NCBI GenBank assembly: GCA_947292085.1
Contig: CAMYPN010000036.1
Coordinates: 1-9,426, forward strand
Origin: an uncultured Gardnerella sp.
GTDB taxonomy: Bacteria; Actinomycetota; Actinomycetes; Actinomycetales; Bifidobacteriaceae
Direction of reading: 5' to 3'
DNA: 9,426 nucleotides
In this document: positions 1-5,502 of the stretch, one piece after another
Position numbering within the stretch: position 1 is the first letter of the stretch
Layout: each line of letters opens with the position of its first letter
The notes under the pieces: generated by a model
Database searches by the model: none
The model's input: the letters and a program-made list of their open reading frames with translations, nothing else
What the model was told of the DNA's origin: nothing
Position numbers and translations under genes: made by a program

Positions 1-1047
1 AAGATTCCAGCAGGAAAGTATTCTGCTCTTGTTGCTGATGGCAAAGTTAATGACGTTGCTCAAGGTGCTACTGTTTCTGCTGACGGAACATACAAGGTTG
101 CTGCACTTTCTACTGCAGTGTTGCTTAATGCTGAAAAGAATCCGGCTCCTCAGCCTGGTCCTGTAACGCCAACGCCTCAGCCTGACCCACATCCTCAGCC
201 TGGTCCTGTAGTTCCAACACCAGCTCCTGGACCTCAGCCGCAGCCTGGTCCGCAACCAGCGCCAGTTCCAACTCCAACGCCTGGTCCTGTGAATCCTACA
301 CCTCAGCCACCTGCTCCTGGTCCGGTAACGCCTGCACCAACACCGTCTCCGGCACCTGCTCCTCAGCCTCAGCCATCTGAGCATGAAACTCCATCTAAGC
401 CAGGTCAGACTAAGCCGGATCAGACTAAGCCAGATCAGTCTAAGACTGAAACTCAAGCTGAACAGTCTGCACCGGCTAAGTCTGAACAGTCTGCACCGGC
501 TAAGTCCGAGCAGTCTGCACCAGCAAAGCCAGCAGAATCCACTCCTGTTCCTGCTGCTCCACAAACAGTCCAGCAGCTTAACCCAGAATTAAAGGGAACT
601 CTTAGCATTGGTAACAATAACGTTGCAACTGCAGGTGTTGTTAACAGTGTAAGAATTAATGTTGTAAACAGTGAGTTCACTGAGCGTTTGCAGCGCGATG
701 GAGTAGTTTATGCTTACGCGTACATTTACTCGTCTCCGCGCTTGCTTAAGGGCGCTGATGGTTCAAAGTTCGTGACTGTCCGAATGGTAAATGGCAAGCC
801 TCAATTTGATGCTCAATTCCCAGCTGGATACACCGGAAAGCATACGGTTGTTTTGGTTGACGAGAAAGGCAATCAAGTTGCTTGGACCGAAATAACAGTA
901 GTAAATAATGCAGTTGCTAATAAAAAGAAAGTATTAAGTAATACTGGCATTAATATTGCTTTTGCTGCAATTACTTTCTTAATATTGGCTGCCGCTGCAA
1001 TTGCGTGTTCTGCGTTTGCTAAGTTTGCTGCGTTTACTAAAAAATAA
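1..1047 (+). CDS. Cell-wall-anchored proline-rich surface protein, C-terminal part (5' end outside window)
   Basis: The reading frame is open from base 1, so the start lies off the left edge; 348 residues are visible. They show, in order, a short stretch that looks like the end of a beta-rich domain (residues 1-40), a proline-rich spacer of PxPxPQPGP-type units (about 46-126), a charged part with QTKPD and SEQSAPAK repeats (about 135-178), and a beta-rich module of about 110 residues (about 195-305). The tail has LSNTG (312-316), a hydrophobic segment and a terminal KK. This is the layout of a sortase substrate: the proline-rich part would span the wall and the upstream part, not visible here, would carry any binding function. 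LSNTG departs from canonical LPXTG at the proline, a variation I regard as plausible for this group. No ligand can be inferred. Codon use looks like the neighbours. Confidence is high for a surface protein and low for any specific role. Confidence 0.9.
   Translation, partial: KIPAGKYSALVADGKVNDVAQGATVSADGTYKVAALSTAVLLNAEKNPAPQPGPVTPTPQPDPHPQPGPVVPTPAPGPQPQPGPQPAPVPTPTPGPVNPTPQPPAPGPVTPAPTPSPAPAPQPQPSEHETPSKPGQTKPDQTKPDQSKTETQAEQSAPAKSEQSAPAKSEQSAPAKPAESTPVPAAPQTVQQLNPELKGTLSIGNNNVATAGVVNSVRINVVNSEFTERLQRDGVVYAYAYIYSSPRLLKGADGSKFVTVRMVNGKPQFDAQFPAGYTGKHTVVLVDEKGNQVAWTEITVVNNAVANKKKVLSNTGINIAFAAITFLILAAAAIACSAFAKFAAFTKK
406..444 (+). repeat. 15-bp in-frame tandem repeat (QTKPD units)
   Basis: Two 15-base copies (406-420 and 421-435) differ at one base (CCGGAT versus CCAGAT) and are followed by a partial, diverged third copy (436-444). 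They encode QTKPD-QTKPD-QSK inside the surface protein's stalk. The unit length is a multiple of three, so gain or loss of a copy would change stalk length without a frameshift. Confidence 0.85.
460..531 (+). repeat. 24-bp in-frame tandem repeat (SEQSAPAK units)
   Basis: Three 24-base units (460-483, 484-507, 508-531) sit head to tail. The first two differ only at the last base and the third has further third-position changes. They encode EQSAPAKS, EQSAPAKS and EQSAPAKP. Near identity at the DNA level suggests recent duplication, and copy number is a candidate for strain-to-strain length variation of the surface stalk. Confidence 0.88.
934..1044 (+). other. Sortase sorting signal (LSNTG, hydrophobic segment, KK tail)
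   Basis: Codons 934-948 read LSNTG. They are followed by about 28 mostly hydrophobic residues rich in Ala, Ile, Phe and Leu, and the protein ends in Lys-Lys just before the stop. The order of pentapeptide, membrane segment and positive tail is that of a cell-wall sorting signal. Known sortases cut between Thr and Gly; applying this to LSNTG is inference. Confidence 0.8.
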
Positions 1048-1069
1048 TCGATCAAAATATGTGCATAGA

Positions 1070-1111
1070 TTATTTTTAAGTGATTATTTTTAAGTAATTA
1101 TCTTTAAGTAA
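1070..1111. repeat. 14-bp tandem repeat, three units, after the surface-protein stop
   Basis: Three consecutive 14-base units (1070-1083, 1084-1097, 1098-1111) follow the pattern TTATYTTTAAGTRA, with one difference in each of the first and third. The array begins 22 bases after the surface protein's stop codon. It forms no convincing terminator hairpin. Comparable short arrays follow the stop codons at 3647, 6966/7005 and 9140. Confidence 0.85.
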
Positions 1112-1166
1112 TTATGCACAAGAGTTGATTAATTAGTTGCGTAAGGTACGTTAGTAGCGTTTGAGT

Positions 1167-1223
1167 GAAAGTTATATTCTGTTGTACATACATTTCGAAA
1201 GTGTATAACAGGATATAACTTTC
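1167..1223. repeat. Long inverted repeat: 22-bp arms, 13-base loop
   Basis: Arms 1167-1188 and 1202-1223 are inverted copies with two mismatches. In a + strand transcript both mismatches become G-U wobbles, so the RNA would form an uninterrupted 22-bp AU-rich hairpin around 1189-1201; the loop contains TTTCGAAA. It lies 119 bases after the surface-protein stop and about 155 before the next gene. No U-run follows, so it is not a textbook intrinsic terminator. It could be a transcript 3' end, a processing site, a small RNA or a mobile-element remnant. Confidence 0.8.
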
Positions 1224-1379
1224 CTTAATATCTCCTGCTTTAATAAAAGGCGTGTTTTTGTCAATTAAATGGTAGAGTAGCTCGTTGGTGTTCTCGCCCG
1301 GGCTGCGTAGGTCAGGGAATATCGCTGGCTGAAAGCCAATTAGTATACAATGCGCAGCAATGGAGATAAAGGATCTCAA
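1224..1379 (+). other. Putative 5' leader of the transporter gene, G+C-rich core
   Basis: This completes the gap of about 330 bases between genes. Bases about 1275-1340 are clearly richer in G+C than the surroundings and contain the palindrome GCCCGGGC and a small hairpin TGGCT-GAA-AGCCA (1326-1338). A TATACAAT stretch near 1343-1350 could be a -10 box, but I find no good -35. I looked for a TPP aptamer, expected for some YkoE genes, and cannot recognise its conserved core. The ribosome binding site is AAAGGA, shortly before the ATG at 1380. Confidence 0.3.
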
Positions 1380-2096
1380 ATGAGCAATATTATTAATTCT
1401 GAACGCAATTCATCAGATAATTCAGCGAATAATTTATCGAATAATTTATCGAATAATTCAGATAATGCTATAAGCGTATCTGATTCTAAAGAGTCAGCAA
1501 CTAACGAACCTACTGTTATAACGAATCTTAAGTGGCGTACGGCAGATATTGCATTGGGGTCCGCTCTTGCAGCCGTGTTCGGTGTAATTCTTTTCGGCTA
1601 TGGAATGGTGTTTATTCCACTAATTCGTACGCTTAATGCAGCTGTTCTTCCTGGTTTTGCAAGTATTACTCACGGTGTGTGGTATTTATCTGGAACTCTT
1701 GCAGTACTTCTTATTCGTAAACCTGGTTCTGCAGTGTATGTGAATGTTGTCGGTGCACTTGTACAAGTTTTACTCGGTTCTCCTTTTAGTATTAGAGACA
1801 CGATTATTTCTGCATTATTGCAAGGCGTATTTGCAGAAATTGCGTTCTTAATTTTTAAATATCGTAAATTTAACTTGACTTTAAGCGTTATTTCCGGATT
1901 GCTTGTTGCTTTTGAGTATGGTGTTTTCTTATGCTTCACTAAGTATCAGGCTAAGGCTTCTTCATATATTACGATTCATATGATTACTGAGCTTATAAGC
2001 GGCGTACTGCTTTCTGGAGTGCTTGTGTGGTTTATATACTTAGCGTTGAGAGCAACAGGAGCATTAGATAATTTCGCGTCTGCACGTCGTCTGTAA
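1380..2096 (+). CDS. ykoE: ECF transporter S component, YkoE family (thiamine/HMP-type)
   Basis: An integral membrane substrate-binding subunit of an energy-coupling-factor importer; YkoE proteins are associated with uptake of thiamine or its pyrimidine precursor HMP. I chose the ATG at 1380 (238 aa) because AAAGGA lies just upstream; an ATG at 1350 in the same frame lacks such a site. Residues 1-47 form a hydrophilic Ser/Asn-rich tail with SNNL repeats. From residue 50 it matches the family pattern: LKWRTADIALG, first membrane segment about 57-80, the HGVWYLSG and LLIRKPGSA motifs (98-118), then about four more segments and a terminal GALDNFASARR. Family members usually begin close to the KWR motif, so the long N-terminal tail is unusual. 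No ATPase or transmembrane T component is adjacent, so it must use an energising module encoded elsewhere. Substrate assignment is by family resemblance only. Confidence 0.85.
   Translation: MSNIINSERNSSDNSANNLSNNLSNNSDNAISVSDSKESATNEPTVITNLKWRTADIALGSALAAVFGVILFGYGMVFIPLIRTLNAAVLPGFASITHGVWYLSGTLAVLLIRKPGSAVYVNVVGALVQVLLGSPFSIRDTIISALLQGVFAEIAFLIFKYRKFNLTLSVISGLLVAFEYGVFLCFTKYQAKASSYITIHMITELISGVLLSGVLVWFIYLALRATGALDNFASARRL
1425..1460 (+). repeat. 12-bp in-frame tandem repeat in the YkoE N-terminus
   Basis: Three 12-base units (1425-1436, 1437-1448, 1449-1460) of the form KCGAATAATTYA encode ANNL-SNNL-SNNS, residues 16-27 of the transporter subunit. The unit keeps the frame, so copy-number change would alter only the length of the hydrophilic tail. 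Confidence 0.85.
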
Positions 2097-2122
2097 TAGT
2101 TCTTTTGCTTTCGTATAGACTG

Positions 2123-2142
2123 TGTGAAAATTGTTTTTCACA
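2123..2142 (+). terminator. Possible terminator hairpin after ykoE
   Basis: TGTGAAAA (2123-2130) and TTTTCACA (2135-2142) form a perfect 8-bp stem with a TTGT loop, 26 bases after the stop codon. The stem is AT-rich and no U-run follows, so terminator function is uncertain. Confidence 0.4.
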
Positions 2143-2158
2143 AGTTCGACTCACTAGG

Positions 2159-2188
2159 TTGGCAACTTTTATGTGTATGTGCTAATCT
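2159..2188 (+). promoter_or_regulatory. Likely promoter of the tRNA gene
   Basis: TTGGCA (2159-2164) resembles a -35 box and TAATCT (2183-2188) a -10 box, with an 18-base spacer. Transcription would start near 2195, giving a leader of about 19 bases before the tRNA. The assignment rests on box similarity and position only. Confidence 0.5.
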
Positions 2189-2195
2189 AGTCGTT

Positions 2196-2211
2196 GCTGA
2201 GTTTTCTCAGC
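2196..2211 (+). other. Hairpin in the tRNA 5' leader
   Basis: GCTGAG-TTTT-CTCAGC forms a 6-bp stem with a four-base loop. It ends two bases before the first base of the mature tRNA and begins at the predicted transcription start, so nearly the whole leader removed by RNase P would be this hairpin. Confidence 0.6.
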
Positions 2212-2213
2212 GT

Positions 2214-2287
2214 GGGGCTTTAGCTCAGTCGGTTAGAGCAACGGACTCATAATCCGTCGGTCCAGGGTTCAAGCCCCTGAGGCCCCA
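2214..2287 (+). tRNA. tRNA with CAT anticodon, probably elongator tRNA-Met (tRNA-Ile2 possible)
   Basis: A complete cloverleaf can be drawn. The acceptor stem is GGGGCTT with AGGCCCC (one U-G pair) and discriminator A. The D-arm has AGCTCAGTCGGTTAGAGC. The anticodon stem ACGGA/TCCGT encloses the loop CTCATAA, with anticodon CAT at 2248-2250. The T-arm has CAGGG/CCCTG around TTCAAGC. CCA is not encoded; CGA follows. The first base is paired (G-C) and the anticodon stem lacks the three G-C pairs of initiators, so it is not tRNA-fMet. A CAT anticodon can also belong to the isoleucine tRNA whose C is modified to lysidine by TilS, and I cannot rule that out. It is a single-gene unit with its own promoter and a terminator just downstream. 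Confidence 0.93.
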
Positions 2288-2293
2288 CGACAA

Positions 2294-2329
2294 AAATAAC
2301 GCCACTTCATTAACGAAGTGGCGTTATTT
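2294..2329. terminator. Bidirectional intrinsic terminator between the tRNA and fructokinase
   Basis: A perfect 15-bp inverted repeat (2294-2308 with 2315-2329, loop ATTAAC) has a GCCACTTC/GAAGTGGC core and A-rich and T-rich outer ends. It starts 7 bases after the tRNA and ends 34 bases before the fructokinase stop, so it can end both convergent transcripts. The flanks give T-rich tails in both directions. Confidence 0.88.
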
Positions 2330-2363
2330 AATTTCAAGCGTTAGTTTCAGAATACTTCCCGCT

Positions 2364-3260
2364 TTACAGTCCTGCTTGTGCTAAGTAATCAGGAATTTGA
2401 TCAGGATACTTTGGCCAAGCTCCAGCTTGCGTGCAAACGTAAGCTGCAGTGTTTATTGCGGCACGATGAGCATTCTTTAAAGATTCTCCCGAAAGAATTT
2501 GTGCTGCAAACGTTCCAGAGAATGAGTCTCCTGCGCCAACAGTATCGTTCACTTCTACATGTGGAGTTGGGAATGTTGAACTATCTTCAGTTTTAGTAAT
2601 AATAGTGCTGAAAGTAGATCCGCCTGTTAATATCACGTAATCCAAACCATAATGAGTTTGGAACCAGCGGCACGCTTCTTCGTCAGAAGTGTCGCGAATG
2701 TTATACATGTCGCGAAGTAATAGAAGCTCGGAGTCATTAAGTTTGAATACGGTTGCTTCTTTAAGCAATGCGTCAATCAAATCTTTAGAGTAGTGGTCGC
2801 TTCGAATATTAATGTCGAAGAATTTCATGCAACCTTGTTTTGTATGCTTTAAAAGCTCAAGAATAGTATCGTGAGTTTCTTGAGATCTTAAGCTTAGTGT
2901 GCCGAAACATACAGCGTCTGCACGTTCTACTAAGTCAATAAGTTCACGAGTGTAGATTATGTGATCCCATGCTATATTTCTTACGATTGTGTACTCTGGT
3001 ATACCGTTTCGTAAAGCTACGTCTACTGTACTTGTAGGCCATGCGTTTCTTTGTAAAATAGCGTGAATTCCTGCTTTACTTACCTCTTCTACTAGCTCGT
3101 CGCCTAGCTCATCTTGGCCTACTGCGCTTACCACGTAGCTTTCTGCTCCGTTGCATTGTGCATGATACGCGAAGTTTGCCGGTGCTCCACCAACTCTTTT
3201 TCCTTGAGGAAGTAAATCCCATAAGAGTTCACCGAGTGATAGAACAATTGGTTTAGTCAT
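2364..3260 (-). CDS. Fructokinase-like PfkB-family sugar kinase
   Basis: A cytoplasmic ribokinase/PfkB-fold kinase expected to phosphorylate fructose with ATP, feeding the bifidobacterial fructose-6-phosphate route. The ATG at 3260 (298 aa) is preceded by GAAAGGA at good spacing; a TTG at 3278 extends the frame by six codons but has no comparable site. Visible motifs are GELLWD (10-15), the sugar-site GGAPANF (24-30), DINIR (149-153), KLNDSE (173-178), LTGG (211-214) and the ATP/anion-hole signature DTVGAGDSF (239-247), with the usual catalytic Asp at about 245. Length is normal for the family. It is monocistronic, lying between a shared terminator and a long AT-rich upstream gap. Fructokinase is the best match; another hexose or pentose specificity cannot be excluded from sequence alone. 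Confidence 0.85.
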   Translation of the reverse strand: MTKPIVLSLGELLWDLLPQGKRVGGAPANFAYHAQCNGAESYVVSAVGQDELGDELVEEVSKAGIHAILQRNAWPTSTVDVALRNGIPEYTIVRNIAWDHIIYTRELIDLVERADAVCFGTLSLRSQETHDTILELLKHTKQGCMKFFDINIRSDHYSKDLIDALLKEATVFKLNDSELLLLRDMYNIRDTSDEEACRWFQTHYGLDYVILTGGSTFSTIITKTEDSSTFPTPHVEVNDTVGAGDSFSGTFAAQILSGESLKNAHRAAINTAAYVCTQAGAWPKYPDQIPDYLAQAGL

Positions 3261-3368
3261 GATTTTCCTTTCATTCAAGCACGTCAGTGCATTAAAACTG
3301 GATTATCGCGCATTTTAAGTACCCTTTTGTATTTTTTTACGCAACCAGTTTCATAACATAAATTTGTA

Positions 3369-3390
3369 TATGACAAGTATATAACAAGTA
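3369..3390. repeat. 11-bp direct repeat, candidate operator upstream of fructokinase
   Basis: Two adjacent 11-base copies, TATGACAAGTA (3369-3379) and TATAACAAGTA (3380-3390), differ at one base. An 11-base period is about one helical turn, so both copies would face the same side of the DNA. TGACAA at 3371 is also mirrored by TTGTCA at 3394-3399. The position, 109 bases before the start codon, suits a regulator site, but no regulator is identified. Confidence 0.45.
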
Positions 3391-3518
3391 TTATTGTCAC
3401 GCGCGTTAAAATGAAGTTTTATGTGCATTATTGAGATTTAAGAACGTTGTAAATACTAAATTTTTGTTGTGCTAACAGCGTTTTAACTTTATTGTGATTT
3501 ATATCACTTTTTATATTA

Positions 3519-3567
3519 CAACGACTTTGGAGTTATGTTGCTTATTGCAAATTCTCCAAAGTCGTTG
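3519..3567. repeat. 14-bp perfect inverted repeat with structured loop
   Basis: Arms 3519-3532 and 3554-3567 are exact inverted copies (CAACGACTTTGGAG and its complement) around a 21-base loop. The loop has a small inner stem TTGC/GCAA (3538-3541 with 3547-3550). It lies 80 bases downstream of the aminopeptidase stop, on the path of that transcript, and could define its 3' end. Neither side has a clean U-run. Confidence 0.7.
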
Positions 3568-3590
3568 CAGTTTGCCGTTACTTAAACGGT

Positions 3591-3646
3591 TATTTTTATT
3601 TTATTTTAATTTTTATTTTAATTTTTTGATTTAATAATTTTAATAT
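3591..3646. repeat. T/A-rich tandem tract after the aminopeptidase stop
   Basis: Almost purely T and A on the + strand, directly against the stop codon of the leftward aminopeptidase gene. It includes two exact adjacent 12-base copies of TATTTTAATTTT (3602-3613 and 3614-3625) plus looser variants. It could be simple-sequence DNA or an AT-rich transcript 3' end. Confidence 0.6.
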
Positions 3647-5242
3647 TTAATTCTCAAAAATATCATCTTTTTTAGCACGTTCGGCCATCCAAGCTTCTAC
3701 GTCATCAATCTGCTTTGGAATATCGATAGAAAGCCATTCTGGACCGTTTTCTGTCATTAAAACGTCGTCTTCAATACGAATACCGATTCCGCGCATTTCT
3801 TCAGGAAGAAGTAAATCGTTAGCTGCAAAGTACAAGCCTGGTTCGATTGTAAAAATCATTCCTGGTGTAATCTTTGCGCCCTGATAAGACTCATAACGTG
3901 CCTGTGCACAATCATGCACATCCAAACCAAGATGGTGAGCTACACCACACGCATGCCAGCGACGATGCTGCTGACCTTCCGGAGAAAGGGATTCTTCGAC
4001 ACTTACTTTCAAAATACCCCACTCGTGCAAGTGCTCAGCTAATACGCGCATGCATGCATGGTGAATATCAGAGTAAGTTGCGCCAGGTTTAGCTGCCTCG
4101 AAACCGGCTTGCTGAGCGTCAAGAACGCACTGGTAAAGCTTCTTTTGCAAATCAGTAAATTTACCATTTGTTGGGAAGGTTCTCGTAATGTCAGCAGTAT
4201 AGAGACTGTTTACTTCTACGCCAGCATCAATAAGCAGCAAGTCGCCGTCAGAAACTACGCCAGTGTTTCGCATCCAGTGCAAAATTGGCGCATGTTTTCC
4301 GGATGCCACAATCGTATCGTAACCAACTTCGTTGCCTTCCTCACGAGCAACAGAGTTAAATGCGCCTTCAATCATTCTCTCGGAATGTTCCTTGCCAAGA
4401 GCATGTGGCAAGCGTGTAAGCATGCGGTCAAAACCTTGTTTTGTTGCAGCAATTGCCTTGCGCATTTCGCGAATTTCGTAATCGTCCTTAAGCATACGTG
4501 CTTCTGCAGCAAATTCGTGCAGCTTATCATCGGAACATGTGTTTGCATCTTCATCGGTAAATCCGCTAGCTTCACGCATTGCTTCAACTTTTGCAGTAAG
4601 TTCAGGATCTGTTTCTCGAATGATGCGTACGTGTACGCCTTCCTCGTTTGCATCGTCGCTTACGTTCTTTGCAAGAGCATCATCAAGTTCTGCAATATCG
4701 CGCGTTTCAATGCCAGTCATGGCTTTAAGTTCTTTCAATCCTGCGCGTGGGCCAACCCAATATTCTCCGTAGTGAGGATCTTTGTAGAAACCGTCTGTGC
4801 TATTATCAGCTCGTGGCGCTACGAAAAGTTCAGGAACATGCGTTTTACCAGATTTAGCTTCTTCGCTTTCTTCGCTAACAGGTTCCATAACAAGTACGGC
4901 ACCGGCTTCATAGTCTTGTCCTAATCCAGTGTAGTAAGCAAAGGTAGTGTCTGGTCTAAAAGCGTAATCACAGTCGTTATTACGCACTTTTGGCTGTCCT
5001 GCAGGAATTACTAAGCGTTCTCCTGGGAAACGTTTGCCTAATGCCTCTAAACGTGCAGGAATATACTTGCTGGATTCGAGCGGCTTTACTTCTGGCTCCT
5101 GATTATCCCAGTTGCTTGTCATAAAATCTTTGAAAGAATCACTGTTTGGTCTAAGAGAGCGATTATTTACTCGATCTTCAACTTTTTGTGTACCGTCAGC
5201 TTTCAGCTTTTCGCCATGTTCTGTTGGCGTAGTTTCTGCCAT
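3647..5242 (-). CDS. pepP: Xaa-Pro aminopeptidase (aminopeptidase P, M24B)
   Basis: A cytoplasmic dinuclear-metal peptidase that removes an N-terminal residue preceding proline, helping to recycle peptides. The 531-aa protein starts at ATG 5242 with AAGGAG nine bases upstream. Residues 1-55 are a charged extension, about 60-200 the aminopeptidase P N-terminal domain (RFPGERLVIPAG, DYAFRPDTTFAYYTGL), and about 245-515 the pita-bread catalytic domain. All five expected metal ligands are present: D339 (LIDAG), D351 (TADITRTFP), H436 (GVAHHLGLDVHD), E467 (TIEPG) and E491 (RIED); H443 matches the second catalytic histidine. Length is slightly above that of classical PepP, owing mainly to the N-terminal extension. 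It is divergent from folC across 260 bases and has no partner gene of its own. Long antisense frames inside it are not taken as genes. Confidence 0.95.
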   Translation of the reverse strand: MAETTPTEHGEKLKADGTQKVEDRVNNRSLRPNSDSFKDFMTSNWDNQEPEVKPLESSKYIPARLEALGKRFPGERLVIPAGQPKVRNNDCDYAFRPDTTFAYYTGLGQDYEAGAVLVMEPVSEESEEAKSGKTHVPELFVAPRADNSTDGFYKDPHYGEYWVGPRAGLKELKAMTGIETRDIAELDDALAKNVSDDANEEGVHVRIIRETDPELTAKVEAMREASGFTDEDANTCSDDKLHEFAAEARMLKDDYEIREMRKAIAATKQGFDRMLTRLPHALGKEHSERMIEGAFNSVAREEGNEVGYDTIVASGKHAPILHWMRNTGVVSDGDLLLIDAGVEVNSLYTADITRTFPTNGKFTDLQKKLYQCVLDAQQAGFEAAKPGATYSDIHHACMRVLAEHLHEWGILKVSVEESLSPEGQQHRRWHACGVAHHLGLDVHDCAQARYESYQGAKITPGMIFTIEPGLYFAANDLLLPEEMRGIGIRIEDDVLMTENGPEWLSIDIPKQIDDVEAWMAERAKKDDIFEN

Positions 5243-5502
5243 TTTGAGGACTCCTTAACTCTTTTTCGTATTCGGATAGTCAATAACCACTAACATAGTC
5301 TGATTTACATACTTATGCGAGTTTTTATTTAGAAAAAACTGAGATTTTATAAGCAATTTACAAATGGCAGCAAATGCGTGTTTATATAGTAAAAAGTCGT
5401 ATCTTATTGAATTATACGCATTTAGTTGTTGGTATCAACTAATCTAGAGAGTTGGAAAAACGAGTGTACGTGCGTATAAAAACTAAGGGGGAGTGCGGAT
5501 TT

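Larger units (their letters stand above)
3261..3646. other. AT-rich intergenic region upstream of fructokinase
   Basis: These 386 bases between two leftward genes hold no credible coding region. They contain the fructokinase ribosome binding site next to 3261, an 11-bp direct repeat (3369-3390), a 14-bp inverted repeat (3519-3567) and a T/A-rich repeat tract against the aminopeptidase stop (3591-3646). The fructokinase promoter should lie here on the - strand, but no -35/-10 pair stands out. Confidence 0.6.

Noticed and set aside
1275..1340. A stretch resembling a tRNA D-arm (GGTAGAGTAGCTCGTTGGT) near a GGTC-containing part
   Set aside because: No acceptor stem, anticodon stem or T-arm could be assembled around it, so it is not called as a tRNA or tRNA remnant.
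1104..1379. A 91-codon - strand frame filling the gap before ykoE
   Set aside because: It spans the 57-base inverted repeat and the G+C-rich leader. I recognise no protein family, and non-coding structure explains the region better. A small or decayed gene is not fully excluded.
1224..1379. TPP riboswitch upstream of ykoE
   Set aside because: GCGTAGGTCAGGGAA faintly resembles the 3' part of the aptamer, but the CTGAGA core and its partner segment are absent.
4058..4924. A 288-codon + strand open frame inside the aminopeptidase gene
   Set aside because: It lies wholly antisense to a gene with complete catalytic motifs. The product is unusually rich in Cys, Phe, Asn and Ser with no recognisable domain, as expected from reading the complement of a real coding region.
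5243..5502. Promoters for the divergent pepP and folC genes
   Set aside because: Several AT-rich hexamers and a small inverted repeat (AGTTG/CAACT at 5424-5440) are present, but no -35/-10 pair with acceptable spacing was clear enough to report.
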